Counted from the first letter of the stretch, positions 10,301 through 22,000 are shown. The stretch: 64,000 nt of DNA from Bog-532 sp963828445 (GCA_963828445.1 CAWHFP010000008.1:124001-188000); one strand, 5' to 3'. The notes: generated from the sequence alone by a model not told the origin. Numbers and translations are program-made.

Positions 10301-13300
10301 GCTCCACCACGCTGGGCGCCGCGCCGTCCGCGGGCGACGTCACCATGACCCGCCTGGCCACGTCGTACAGCGGCGCCACCCCGGTGTTCACCACCCAGTC
10401 GACCGCGACCTACGACGAGTACGGCCGGAAGCTGACGTCCGCGGACGCCGACAACCGGACCACGAAGACCAGCTACACTCCGGCGACCGGCGCCGAGCCG
10501 ACCACGGTGGCCGTGACCGACCCCGTGGGGCTGGTCACCACCACGGCCTACGACCCCGCGCGCGACCTGCCGCTGACCGTGACCAACCCGGCCAAGTGGG
10601 TCACGAGCGAGACCTACGACGCGCTGGGCCGGCTGACCGGGGTGTGGAAGCCCGGGCATCCGGAGCACACCGTGCCCGCGGACGAGACCTTCAGCTACAC
10701 GGTGAGCAACACCAAGCCCTCGATGGTGACCACCAACACCATCACCGACACCGGCGGCTACCTGCCCACCGAGACGCTGTACGACTCGCTGGGCCGCACC
10801 GTCGAAACCCAGGCCGAGACCCCGGACGGCGGCAGCGACGTCACCGACACCGCCTACAACTCCGACGGCTGGCAGGACCTGGTCTCCAACGCCTACTACA
10901 TCAGCGGCGCTCCCAGCGACGCCATCCTGACCGCGCCGGACGACCAGGTCCCCTCGCAGACTGGCTACGTCTACGACGGCGACGGGCGGATCACCAAGCA
11001 GATCTCCTACAAGTTCGCCGCCGAGACCTGGGAGACCGACACCAGCTACGGCGGCGACTACACCACCGTGGTGCCCCCGTCGGGCGGGACGGCCCAGACC
11101 ACCTTCACCGACGGCGAGGGCGACACCTCGGTCATCGACCAGTACCACTCCGGCGTCCCGGCCAGCCCATCCGACGCCAGCTCGGACTACGACCAGACCC
11201 GGTACACGTACACGCCCGCTCGCCAGCTGGCCGCCATCACCGACGCGGCCGGTAACAAGTGGGGATACCAGTACAACCTGACCGGGGACCAGATCTCCGC
11301 GTCCGACCCGGACACCGGCACCTCCACCAGCAACTACGACCCGGCCGGCCAGCTGCTGAGCACGACCGATGCCCGCAGCAAGCAGGTCAGCTACACCTAC
11401 GACGCCGACGGGCGGAAAACCGCCGAATACGACACCAGCGGCGGCGCCGCCGAATCCGGCGCCGACGAGCTGGCCTCGTGGGCCTACGACACCCTGGCCA
11501 AGGGCCAGCCCACGTCCTCGACCAGCTACGTGGGCGGCACCAGCGGCTCGGCCTACACCGAGGGGGTGCTCGGCTACGACAGCTACGGGCTGCCGACCGG
11601 CACGGAAACCGTCGTCCCGGCTTCGGCGGGCGCCCTGGCCGGAACCTACAAGCAGGGCGACTCGTACAACGCCTACGGCGACCTGCCGTCGTCCTACTCC
11701 GACACCGCCGCGGCCGGCCTGCCCGCCGAGACCGTGCAGTACGGCTACGACACCGCCAGCGACCCGGTCAGCCTGGGATCGTCGCTGTGGTTCTACGTCG
11801 CCTCGCTGTCCTACACCGAGCTGGGCCAGCCGCAGCAGTACGCCCTCGGCACCACCAACGAACCAGTGTGGATCAAGGACGCCTACGACCAGGAGACCAA
11901 CCGGCTGACCAGCAGCGAGGTGCAGGCGGGCACGACCCCGCAGACCGTCGACGCCACCTCGTACGGCTACGACAACGACGGGAACTTCACCTCCGAGTCC
12001 GACACTCCCGCCAACGGCCCGAGCCAGGTGCAGTGCTTCCAGTACGACTACCTGGGCCGGCTGGCCCAGGCGTGGTCCCAGGGCAACGCCGGGTGCGCCA
12101 GCACCCCGTCGCAACCGGCCGAGGGGGGCGCCGCCCCGTACTGGGAGTCGTACCAGTACAACGACCAGAACGACCTGACCTCGGAGACGTCCACCCCGCC
12201 GTCCGGGGCGGCCACGACCACGACCAACTCCTACCCGCCGGCCGGGTCCGCCCAGCCGCACGCGGTGACGTCCCAGCAGGTCGCGGCGCCGTCCGGGACG
12301 ACGACGACCGGCTACAGCTACAACGCTGACGGCGACACCACGTCGATCACCCCATCGGCCGGCGCCACCCAGAACCTGAACTGGAACGACGCCGGCCAGC
12401 TGACGTCGATCAGCACGGCGAACGGCGGGACCACCGGTTACGTCTACGACGCCGGCGGCAACCTGCTGCTGCAGACCGACCCCGGCACGCGAGACCCTGT
12501 ACCTGCCCGACGAGCAGCTGGTGCTCAACACGTCCACCGGCCAGCTGTCCGGCACCCGCTACTACTCCGTCGGCGGCCTCACCGTCGCGGCCCGCACCTC
12601 CAACGGCGACGTCCAGTACCTGACCGGCGATCAGCAGGGCACCGACACCGTCGCCATCGACTATTCCAGCCTGGCCGTCACCCGCCGGTACTACGACCCG
12701 TACGGGAATTCGATTGGGTCGGCGCCCTCGTCGTGGCCGGGGACCCGGGGATTCGTGGGCGGGACGGCCGATGCCTCGACTGGGCTGACCAATTTGGGGG
12801 CGCGGGAGTACAACCCGGAGACCGCGGCGTTCGTCTCGCCGGACTCGCTGATCTCGCCGGACGACCCGCAGGACCTCAACGCCTATGCGTACGCCTCGGA
12901 CAGCCCGGCCACGGACTCGGACCCGAGCGGGCAGATGTTCTGCAACGGGGGTGGCTACTGCGGTGGCGGCGTCTCCGTCAGCCGCGGCCACTCCTCGGTG
13001 AGCGGTGGTCCCGCACCTAACCTGCCTCCGGCCGCAGGTGGGGCGTGGTACAACCCGTCCGATCCTCCCAGCAATGGCAGTGGGGACAAGGACACGTGTC
13101 GCAACTGCACCTCTGACGCGGTGGATGGCGGCTTTGTTGACTCTGTCCTACGCGGGATCGACGGGCTCTGGAACGACAGCCCTGCCGGAGAGAACTCCGG
13201 TTTCAGCCTCAACTTGGCCGGCAAGTGGGACAGCTGGTGGGACGGCTTCACCGGCATGGCACCCGACGGCGCGTACGCCTACGAGATGGGGCTCGACAGC

Positions 13301-13741
13301 GATGCCATCTCCATAGCGGCATTTGCCATACCGGGCGCCGACATCGCCGACGCACTCCGCGCCGGGGATCTCCTCGGCGCGGAGGCCGCACCGACTCTGG
13401 AAGACCCGCTTGCTACGGTTCCTACGGGCGCCTCACAACGCATACTGACACCGCATCCGGACGGAGGCTCTCAAGTCGGTATTGAGTACAAATGGATCAA
13501 CGAGGAGGGACAGACTGTTCGCTTCCGAGTTCACGGACCCGATGGAACAGCCCCTCCCGGCTCGAATTCAGCACAGGGCATCACATACCGTATACAGGTG
13601 GGCGCACGCTATATGGATAATGAAGGAAATCTCTATCCTAGGAATGTTCATAATCCAAACAGCTCGAATTACGATCCCGATGCAGCGAACGCAACACACA
13701 TCCCATGGCCATTCGGGGTGCCACCACCGTGGACCCGGTGA
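7328..13741 (+). CDS. RHS-repeat polymorphic toxin with type-30-like C-terminal toxin domain (frameshifted)
   Basis: A ~2100-residue secreted RHS/YD-repeat protein. It is read in three successive frames joined near 8706 (an extra G in GGG), ~10190 and ~12487; protein similarity continues across each break (for example YASG into DPGTNSAW, and WLLDLPAEV). The order is: signal/TM segment, SpvB-like entry domain (PISVPPVPGGLAPQVSLGY), many YD repeats, the RHS core (RRYYDPYGN, LTNLGAREYNPETAAF, SPDSLISPDDPQDLNAYAYASDSP) and then a variable tip. The tip (EYKWINEEGQ, RVHGPDGTAPPGSN, NPNSSNYDPDAANATHIPWP) resembles polymorphic toxin type 30. GC content falls in the tip. The stop overlaps the immunity gene start (GTGA). 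The frameshifts are probably sequence errors, but a silenced toxin is not excluded. Confidence 0.8.
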
Positions 13742-14085
13742 ATTTAATGGGCTACGACACCAATCAAGTCCTTAGCCTGTTGAAAAACTTGACGTCTGCG
13801 TCAGCAGAAATACGGGACTGCACTGCCGACAGAGTCACGGACTGGCCGCAAGCATTCGACGAGATGCAAGCATGGGTCGTTGCGCGCGTTCTGCTATGGC
13901 TTGCGACCGTGGAGTCCAATGACGCGGCACAGGAGGCTCAACTTCATGCACTCGCGGAACTTGCTGAGATCGGCCGAGTTCCCGGCGACGTCCTAGACGA
14001 CGTGACCCAGATATCGCGAAACCGCCTTCGCGGTTCATCGGTCGAGCACTTTGACTACCTGACTTCCTTGAACGATGCACGTTAG
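13738..14085 (+). CDS. Probable immunity protein for the RHS toxin tip
   Basis: A ~115-residue soluble, mostly helical protein with no recognised family. The start is GTG 13738, overlapping the toxin stop as GTGA, or ATG 13747. Position directly behind the toxin tip, small size, acidic character and local GC lower than the flanks all fit a cognate immunity protein. The assignment rests on context, not on recognised sequence similarity. Confidence 0.6.
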   Translation: MNLMGYDTNQVLSLLKNLTSASAEIRDCTADRVTDWPQAFDEMQAWVVARVLLWLATVESNDAAQEAQLHALAELAEIGRVPGDVLDDVTQISRNRLRGSSVEHFDYLTSLNDAR

Positions 14086-14249
14086 CGAGCTTCCCAGAAA
14101 ACAACCATCTGATAAGTAACACGGAAGCCCGGCCACTGCTTCATGACGTGAAGAAGCAAGGAATAATTCGTCCTGAATCTTTCGATCCGAGAACGCCGCG
14201 GGCAATAAGCACTAAACTCGCGGATTCGGCAGTCCGTCGGATGAGCGGT

Positions 14250-14430
14250 GGGATTGAGAGGGGACCAGGAACTGGTCGGGGTCTGGTCGCAGGCTTGGAG
14301 TTCCGGCTGGAAGCCTGGTGTATCTCCGTCGGACAGGTGCAGGTTGGACTCGGGTTGAGGAGGGCACCGTCGGAGAGCTGGCGCACTGCTCATCGGCTGC
14401 GAGGCCCGGCTCGGTCGGCGGGGCGGGGAC
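14250..14430 (-). pseudogene. Decayed copy of the last ricin-type lectin repeat
   Basis: Minus-strand translations in two frames match the end of the S53-like lectin gene at 15474: RQLSDGALLNP in one frame, then PESNLHLSDGDTPG and ELQACDQTP in the next, against PESGLCLADSATPG and ELQTCDQAP. The DNA at 14262-14400 visibly resembles 15500-15645. Small indels break the frame, and the copy lacks everything upstream of the final QxW repeat. It abuts the 3' end of the oxidoreductase gene. Confidence 0.7.
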
Positions 14431-14435
14431 GTCGG

Positions 14436-15397
14436 CTAGGTACCGACGGTTAGGACGACGTTGCCGGTCTTTTGTTTGGTCTGGACGTATCTGGTCGCGT
14501 CGATTGTGTCCTCCAAGGGGTAGCGGCGGTCTATGACCGCGCGGTACTTTCCGTTCTCGATGAGCTGGCTGAGGAACACGACGTCCTGCTTCGTGTAGCG
14601 GGGAGGGATCGGGAAGACTACTTTCTTGTCCGCGAACCGGGAGGTCCACAGGGCCAGCGGCACGTTCCGCAGATGGTCGGTCGCCAGGTATGCGCCGCCC
14701 GGTTTGAGCGAGCCCCGGCAGCGCCCGAATGATTGCATGCCGACGGCGTCGAAGATGACGTCGTAGGTCTGGCCGTTCCTGGTGAAGTCGTCCCGCGTGT
14801 AGTCGATGACCTGGCCGGCTCCGATCGAACCGACGAACTCAGCGTTCTTGGCGTCGCAGACCGCGGTGACGCTGGCCCCGAAGTACCTGGCGAGCTGAAC
14901 GGCCGCGGTCCCGATGGAGCCGGACGCGCCGTAGATGAGGACGCTCCGGCCTTTCCGTACGTCCGCCGGCCGCAGGCAGCCGAGGGCCAGGATCGCCCCG
15001 TCACACACCGCCGCGGCCTCCTCGAAGCTCACGCCGATCGGCTTGCGCGCCAGCGGCCCGCCCTCCGGCATGCACACGAACTCAGCGTGCGCGCCGAACC
15101 GCCACACGTTGACGCCGAAGACCTCGTCACCCACCGCGAACCGGGTGACGGCGGCACCGGTCGCCTCGACCGTGCCTGCCAGCTCGGTCCCCAGGATTTT
15201 CCACTTCGGCCGCCGGAGACCGCTGACCAGGCGGCTTATGAACGGCTCACCCGCGCGGACTCCGCAGTCCGTCCGGTTGACGGTCGTGGCGTGGATCCTG
15301 ACCAGGACCTCGTCCGGCTTGGGTACCGGCCGCTGGCGACTTCTTCCAGCCGCAGGACCTCGGGCGGTCCGTACCTGTCGCAGATGACTGCTCTCAT
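14436..15397 (-). CDS. Zinc-less medium-chain NAD(P)H:quinone-oxidoreductase-like protein (frameshifted)
   Basis: An MDR-superfamily oxidoreductase of ~320 residues, probably reducing quinones or enones with NADPH. The start is ATG 15397 (MRAVICDRYGPPEVLRLEEVA). The frame breaks near 15340, after which the reading continues PVPKPDEVLVRIHATTVNRTDCGVRAG into the long frame (FAVGDEVFGVN, SVLIYGASGSIGTAAVQLARYFG). The GASGSIGTAAVQ motif binds the dinucleotide. No catalytic-zinc Cys/His set is evident. It sits between two copies of a lectin-repeat sequence. Confidence 0.8.
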
Positions 15398-15473
15398 CAG
15401 CCTCGCCCCGGCAAGTCTGCAGTCCCCCGGTCTCGCAGTTGCTGACGATAACAGGTGATGTTCGAAAGAGTGT

Positions 15474-17646
15474 CTAGATGACCGGCGGGGCCGGGAGGGT
15501 CCAGGACTGGTCGGGGGCCTGGTCGCACGTCTGCAGTTCGAGCTGGGCGCCGGGGGTGGCCGAGTCGGCCAGGCAGAGGCCGGACTCGGGGTTGAGGAGG
15601 GCGCCGTCGGAGAGCTGGCGCCACTGCTGGGAGTCGCTGCCGTTGCAGTTGAACAGGTCGACGGGGCTGCCGGCGGTGTTGCCGGAGTAGGCGACGTCGA
15701 GGCACCAGGTGTTCTGCAGGCGAATGGAACCATCGGCTTCGACGATCCAGTCCTGGGAGGCTTGGGAGTCGGGGACGTCGTCGTCGCAGGCGTGGGTGTC
15801 GATCGTGTTGCGGTCTTTGAGACGGCTCTCGAAGTTGTCTAGGCAGAGCTGGGTGTCCTGGGCGGTGATATCACCCTGGGAGGCGGGCCGGGTGTAGGGC
15901 AGGGCCCACTCCTGGGATGCGAAGTTGCCGCAACTGCGGATCTCCAGTTGGGTGCCGACGGTGGTCGATCCGTTCGGGTCGTCCAGGCAGCGACCGGATT
16001 CGGGGTTGATGTAGTTGCCGTCGGCCTCGGCGACCCACTGCTCGGAACCACTGCCGTTGCAGTTGTAGATGTCGACCTTGGTGCTGTCGGCGGTGCCGGA
16101 GTGGTAGACGTCCAGGCACCAGGTCAGCGGGGTGCCCTTGGACGACAGCAGATGAATGGTCCCGTCCGGCTCGCCGATCCACTGCTGGGAGTCGAAGCCC
16201 CCGGCGCAGGTATTGATGTCGACCGGGTTGGAGTCGGCCAGGGTCCCGTCCTGGTTGTCCAGGCACAGGCCGAACTTCGCGGAGTGGATGACACCGGGCA
16301 GGCCGTCGTGGCTGGACAGGGCGAGCGGGCCGGCCGGGGTGCCCAGCCCGCTGGGGCCGTCGTAGCCCGGCCCGGCCGTGCACAGATACGCGGACGACCA
16401 GGGGCAGGTGCCGCCGGACGGCAGGTCATCACCCGAGGTCACGTCGTTGATGCTGACCGGGTGGCCGTACTGGTAGGGGTACGCGGCCGGGGAGCCGGAC
16501 GACGGGCCGTCCAGGGCGTAGGCGCCGGCGATGATCGCGGCGGCCACGGTGGTGCCACCGATTCCGGAGCCGCCCTGCCAGCCGCCCTCGCCGTCACTGT
16601 CGTAGACGGCCACGCCGGTATTTGGATCGGCGTCGGCGGACAGGTCGTTGTCGGTCCGGCGGGCACAGCCGGTGTCCTGCTGCCAGGACGGTTTCGGCTC
16701 ATACTGCGAGCACCCGGACCCGGTGGCGCCGCCAGGCGGATCGTCGGCGCTGTCGTTCCAGACGGTCTCGGTCCAGCAGCGGCTGCTGCCGGAGCAGGTG
16801 GCTGGAGTCAGGGTGGCTGGAATCAGGGTGGTGCCACCGACGGCCACCACCCCGGGTGAGGCGGCCGGATAACCGACCCCGTCGCCGTTGCCGCCCGCAG
16901 CCGCGGTGATGACCACGCCCGGGTGATCGAAGTAGGAGCTGTCGGCCGAGGTGTCGGCGGAGTTCTCCGGTTGCGCGACCCCGACCGTGACCACGCCGGC
17001 TCCCAGCTGGACCGCCTGGTCGACGCCCCAGCCGATGTCCGCGATGGACGCGCTGGCCGTCTGGACCAGCAGGACGCGGCAGTTCGGGCAGGTGGCCGAG
17101 ATCATGTCCAGCTGGCTGGAGGTATTCAGGCTCCAGGTCAGGTCCTCCGGCGGGTCGGTGCCGGTCTCGGCCACCTGCTGGAAACACTTGTCCGCGGTGG
17201 TGCAGGGGGCCAGCCCGTACTGGGCGCGGTAGACGCACAGATCGTTCTCCGCGTTGGCGTCGCTGTAGGGGGCCACCACGGCAACGAGCATCCCCGATCC
17301 CGACGTAGCCGACGGCAGCTGATAAGCGCCTTGAAGCTGCGGCGGGCCGTACCCGGTTGGGCTGCCGCAGGCCGCGGCGCAGGCAGCGGGGGTCGCCGCC
17401 GCGCCGGCCATACGGCCGGTCTCGGGGCGCCCAGGCGGCCGTCCGCGACCCGGAACTCGCGGCGGGCGCGGACGTCGCGAGCGCACAGACCGCCCGGTCC
17501 GGGCCGATGGCATTGGCGCAGGCGGGTTCGGCGACCGGCGCGGACGCCGCGGCCGGGGCCACGGCGGCGGCGGCCGCTCCTCCCGCGGCCAGGGCCAGGG
17601 CGGCCAGGGCGGCCAGGACCAGCCGGAGCCATACGGTACGACTCAT
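15474..17646 (-). CDS. Secreted S53 (sedolisin)-like pseudo-peptidase with two ricin-type lectin domains (frameshifted)
   Basis: An exported protein of ~720 residues. The start is ATG 17646 (MSRTVWLRLVL) behind an AGGAAG ribosome binding site, followed by a signal peptide. The frame breaks near 17400, after which PTGYGPPQLQGAYQLPS begins an S53-type fold (CPNCRVLLVQ, VGYPAASPGVVAVGGTT). The expected catalytic Glu/Asp pair reads N and Q (SLNTSSQLDM), the oxyanion Asp region reads AAGGNGDG, and the Ser motif reads GGTTVAAA. Six QxW-type motifs follow (QQWIGEPDG, EQWVAEADG, QEWALPYTR, QDWIVEADG, QQWRQLSDG, QSWTLPAPP), giving two beta-trefoil carbohydrate-binding domains. It is most likely a non-proteolytic glycan-binding protein. 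Confidence 0.75.
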
Positions 17647-17742
17647 CTGCTTCCTGCCTTCCACGGCCGGTGACATCGCTCACGCGCATGCCGGGCTCAG
17701 TCAATGGCTCGGTTCCGGTCGCCGTCAACGGCCTGCGGGTGC

Positions 17743-17771
17743 GTGCTAGCGGCGTGCTAGCGATGTCCTAG
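17743..17771 (+). promoter_or_regulatory. Predicted SARP-binding direct repeats (site 2)
   Basis: CTAG occurs at 17746, 17757 and 17768, exactly 11 bp apart, twice within GTGCTAGCG. The array ends 43 bp before the ATG at 17815, almost the same distance as site 1 to its gene (42 bp). It lies between the divergent S53-like gene and the first tandem membrane-protein gene and could serve either. Confidence 0.6.
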
Positions 17772-17814
17772 CCGCGGATCCGACCATGGACGCATCACCA
17801 CGATGGGGTCTGCC

Positions 17815-18429
17815 ATGTCACTGGATCTCAGCACGATCGAGCACGCCGCTCACGGGCCGGATGAGCACCGGCCCGGAGACCGGCCACCCGGTCGGCGTGC
17901 GGGATGGTGTCTCGTGGCGGTGGGCGTGGCCTTGATACTGGCCGGCGCCTCGGCCGTGGCGGTGCTCGTACTGCCCTCGGCGCTGCGGCCCGCTGGATCG
18001 CTGACCGGGCAGCCGGGGCACGGGGCCGCCGTGGTCCGGACCGGGGCCACCGCCACCCAGGGTGATCGGCGCCAGGGGCCGGGTCCGTCGACGACTCCGC
18101 CGGGCCTGCCGTTGCCGGGGCGGGCAGGCCTGATGCCGGGCCGGAGAGCGGCCAGACCGGCTCCGGCCCCGGATGCACAGAACTCGACGGCGGCCGGCAC
18201 CATGCCCCCGCCCGGCTCTGCGCCACCAGGCGTCCCGGCCCACCGGGGGCCGATACCGGCGTTCCCAACGTCCGCGCCGGGGGTCACCATCAAGCCGTCG
18301 TCCTCGGCTACCGCGTCATCGGCGGGCCATGCTGCCGTGCCTTCCGCGTCAACGACGCTGCCGACCAAGCCGAGCCCGCCGACACTGCCCGCCACTTCGC
18401 CGGCACCGTCCGCTACACCAGGTTCTTGA
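17815..18429 (+). CDS. Single-pass membrane protein with Pro/Ser/Thr-rich extracellular tail (tandem paralogue 1)
   Basis: About 204 residues: a hydrophilic N-terminus (MSLDLSTIEHAAHGPDEHRPGDRP), one transmembrane segment (WCLVAVGVALILAGASAV) and a long low-complexity tail rich in Pro, Ala, Ser and Thr. I recognise no catalytic domain. The neighbouring gene at 18439 is a close paralogue (same MSLDL-TIE start and TM). Predicted SARP site 2 lies 43 bp upstream of the ATG. Confidence 0.65.
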   Translation: MSLDLSTIEHAAHGPDEHRPGDRPPGRRAGWCLVAVGVALILAGASAVAVLVLPSALRPAGSLTGQPGHGAAVVRTGATATQGDRRQGPGPSTTPPGLPLPGRAGLMPGRRAARPAPAPDAQNSTAAGTMPPPGSAPPGVPAHRGPIPAFPTSAPGVTIKPSSSATASSAGHAAVPSASTTLPTKPSPPTLPATSPAPSATPGS

Positions 18430-18438
18430 AGGGCTGCC

Positions 18439-18995
18439 ATGTCACTGGATCTCGGCACGATCGAGGACTCCGCTCCTGGGCCCGATGAGGACCGGCCCGA
18501 AGACCGGCCGGGCAGGCAGGGGATCTGGCCTCTTCTGGCGGTGGGCGTGGCCGTGATCCTGGCCGGCGGCGCGGCCACGGCGATGCTCGTGCTGCCCTCC
18601 GGACTGCGGCATGCTGGGATCCCGACCGGGCAGCCGAGGCACAAGCTTTCCGCGGATCGCAGCCCGACGCCGGCGGCCCGGCGCGACCCGCCCAGCCAAC
18701 GCGGCTCGCTCAGGTCATCGGCTCCGGCCGTGCCCTGGCCGATCCTGGCCGCGAGCACTCCGGCTTCGATCCCGGGCGCGGGCCGTCCGCAACCCGTGCG
18801 CAGCAGCCCCGCCGCGGCACCGCGGGCCACGCCCCGAGGACCGCGCCGGCCTTCCCCACGGCCATGCCTTCGCCGGGAACGTCAGCGCTGCCGGGGCCCG
18901 GGATACCCACTTCGAGGCCCGAGCCCTGGTCAACGCCCCCGGCTGCCCTCGGTGCCACCAGCGCACCACCGGCAACCAGCTCGCCCGGTCCATGA
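18439..18995 (+). CDS. Single-pass membrane protein (tandem paralogue 2, frameshifted)
   Basis: A tandem duplicate of the preceding gene, beginning MSLDLGTIEDSAPGPDEDRP with a matching TM segment (LLAVGVAVILAGGAATAM). The original frame drifts into an Arg-rich shadow after ~18830. The adjacent frame instead gives a Pro/Ser/Thr-rich tail (FPTAMPSPGTSALPGPGIP ... ATSSPGP) ending in TGA at 18993-18995, like its paralogue. One frameshift between about 18700 and 18860 is therefore likely. It ends 14 bp before the convergent SARP gene. Confidence 0.55.
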
Positions 18996-19008
18996 CCAGG
19001 CCGGGGCT

Positions 19009-22000
19009 CTACGCCGGAAGACCGGAAGCTGCCTTGGGTTGTTCCGGTTCGCTCAGCCGGGCGTTCAGCTGCTCGGCTTCCGGGGTACCGAGGCTGGCCT
19101 GCATGGCCAGTGCCAGCCGCCACTGGCAGCGGGCCTGTTCCCCATCGCCGACGGCGGCCAGGGAGTCACCCAGCCCGCGATGAGCGCAGGCTTGCTGGTC
19201 GCGGTCATCGACCCGGATGGCCATCTGCAAGGCGTCGCGGTAGACCACAGAGGCCGGCCCGGGTTGGCCCGCCGCTGACAGCACTACGCCGCAGGCGTTG
19301 AGCGCGCCCGCCTCGCCCGCCCGATCACCGATCTCGCGGAACCGGGCAATGGCCGCCCGGAGATGCGTCACGGCCTGGGTGTACCGCCCCCGCCAGCACT
19401 CGACCGCACCCAGGTTGGTCAGGGCGTGCGCCTGGCCAAGGTGGTCGCCAGCCTGGTCGTAGACCGCGACCGCTTCGGTGAGGAACGTGGCCGCCTCGGT
19501 GTACCGTCTCCGGTGCCACTCGGCGACGCCGAGGCTGTCAAGCACCGTAGCCTCGCCGTGCCGCTCCCCCAGCTGCCGGTACATGGCCAGGGCTTCCCGC
19601 TGATGGCGGGTGGCCAGCTCTGGAAACCCCTGCTGGAACAAGGCGATGCCCAGGCTTTCCAGGGCCCGCGCCTGGCCGAGGCACTCGCCGGCCAGGCGGA
19701 AGATGCCCAGCGCGGCCCGCTGCCGTTCGGCCGCCCGGCCGTAATGGCCGCGGCACGAGTCGATCACCCCGAGATTGCTGAGCGCACGAGCCTGCCCGAT
19801 CTGGTCACCGGCCCGCCCGAACAGGGCCAGCGATTCCTCCAGGTGGGCGGTTGCCTCGTCGAAACGGCCCAGCCGCCAGCCTCCGCCGCCCAGCCTCAGC
19901 AGGGCCGACGCCTGCGCGGGCAGGTCGCCGGTCTTCTGGGCGGCCGCCAGCGCCACGGTGTGAACGGTCACGGCATCCTGGTGATGGCCGCCGCTGTCGA
20001 AGTAGCGGAACAAGATAGCCGCGAGCCGGATGGCGTGGCCGGGGAAGCCCTCAGCGGCCGCCAGAGCGGGCAGGGCCACCAGCGTGGCCCGTTCAGTATC
20101 CAGCCAGGCCCGGGCCGCAGTCGCGTCGGGCATGGGCGGAACCAGTGGGACGGACGCCGACAGCACGGGCCGGCGATGCCGTTCGGCGGGGGCCAGGGCG
20201 TCCATCGCAGCCGCGGCGACGGCCAGGTAGTGGTCGAGAAGACCAGCCAGAGCCGTACATCGGCCAGGCATCCTCTTCGCTGGATTCGGCCAGCTCGCGA
20301 GCGTAGGCCCGGAGCAGGTCGTGGAAAGTGAAGCGGCTGGGGCCGAGCCTGGTGAGCAGGTGTGCGCCGGTCAGCTCGTCCAGCAGGGACGCGGCCGGTC
20401 CGGGGGCCAGGCCGATGAGGCTCGCGGCTGCTTCACGGGTGAAGCTCGGGCCAGGATGGAAGCCGAGCCGCCGGAACATCCGCTGCCCGGCCGGGGTCAG
20501 GCTCTGATAGGACCATGACAGCACGGTCCGTACGCTGGTCGCGGCGTCACCGGTGGCCAGCGCGTCGAGCTGGCGGGACGTTCCGCGCAACTCAGCCAGG
20601 AGGCCAGCCAGCGGCAAGCCGGGATGGCAGGTCGCGCGGGCCGCGACCACGTTGAGCGCGAGCGGGAGCCGGGCGCAGGACTCGATCAGCTCATCGACGG
20701 CCTGCGGAGCTCCCGCCACACGGTCACGGCCCATCCGGCCCGCAAGCAGTTCCCGGGCCTCGGGTGGCCGGAGGACGCCGAGCGTCAGCGGCAGGGCGCC
20801 CTCGGCGGTGACCAAGCCGGTGAGCTGGTCGCGGCTGGTGACCAGGGTCAGGCAGCCGGCCGCGGCGGGCAGCAGGGGCCGGACATCCTCAGAATCGCGG
20901 GCGTTGTCGATCAGGATGAGCATCCGCTGCCCGGCCAGCAGGCTACGGAACAGGGCAGCCTGGCCAGCCACGTCGGCGGGCCACAACTCGCGCGGAACCC
21001 GCAGCGCGGCGAGGAAACCGGAGAGGGCTTCGCCTTCGGTCATCCGCCTCCCAGCCGCCGAAAAGCCGTGCAGGTTCACGTAGAGCTGGCCATCGGGAAA
21101 CCGCTCGGCCACCCGGTGAGCCCACTGCACGGCGAACGCGGTCTTGCCCACCCCGGCCGTACCGCTGATCGCGATGATCAGCGGATACTCCCGGCCAGGG
21201 CTCCCAGTCAGCAAGCTGTCCAGGGCCCGCATTTCCGCGGCCCGGCCCGCGAAGTGAGCGATACCACTGGGCAGCTGGCGGGGGGTCAGCGCCGGGGCCG
21301 GGTACAGGCGGCCCGTGCCAGCTACCAGCGCGCCGTCATTCTTCTCCGGGACCATGTCCAGCAGTGGATCTGCGGCCAGGATCCGCTGATGGAGCGATGT
21401 CAGCTCCGCGCCTGGCTCTACTCCGGCTTCACTGATCAGCACCTCGCGTGCAGCCCGATAACAAGCCAGGGCGGCCGCCTGCTGGCCGTCCTGGTACAGG
21501 GCCAGCATCAGCAGAGCATGCATCCGCTCCCGCAACGGGTGAACCCGGGTAAGCCGACGCAGTTCCGAGATCGCGTCCGCGTGGCGGCCCAGCCGGAGGC
21601 CGGCATCGAAAGACGTCTCCAGCGCCTGCAAGTGCATTTCGGTCAGCCGGGGCACCTCCCGCTGCGCGAGCAGATCTGATCCCGCGTCCACCAGTGGCTC
21701 GCCCCGCCAGAGGGCCAGAGCGGCGGCCGCTTTGGCGGCGGCGGTTTCCCAGCATCCGCCCAGGGCGGCGGCCCTCGCCTCACCCAGCCGGGCCCCGAAG
21801 CACCACACGTCGATATCGGCGTCGTCGGCCGTGATCAGATACCCGCCCGCCCGGGTGATGATCAGCGGGCAGCCGGCCCGGGCCAGCGCCTGGCGCAGTC
21901 GCTTGACGTAGTTCTGGATGCTCACCCGCGCCGACGCAGGCGGCCGGGATCCCCACAGGCATTCGGCCAGCTCATCGACGGACACCACCTGGCCCGCGTT

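Noticed and set aside
14082..15474. The lectin-remnant/oxidoreductase/lectin arrangement as a composite transposon.
   Set aside because: There is no transposase and no terminal inverted repeats. The flanking similarity is a piece of a coding lectin repeat, not an IS.
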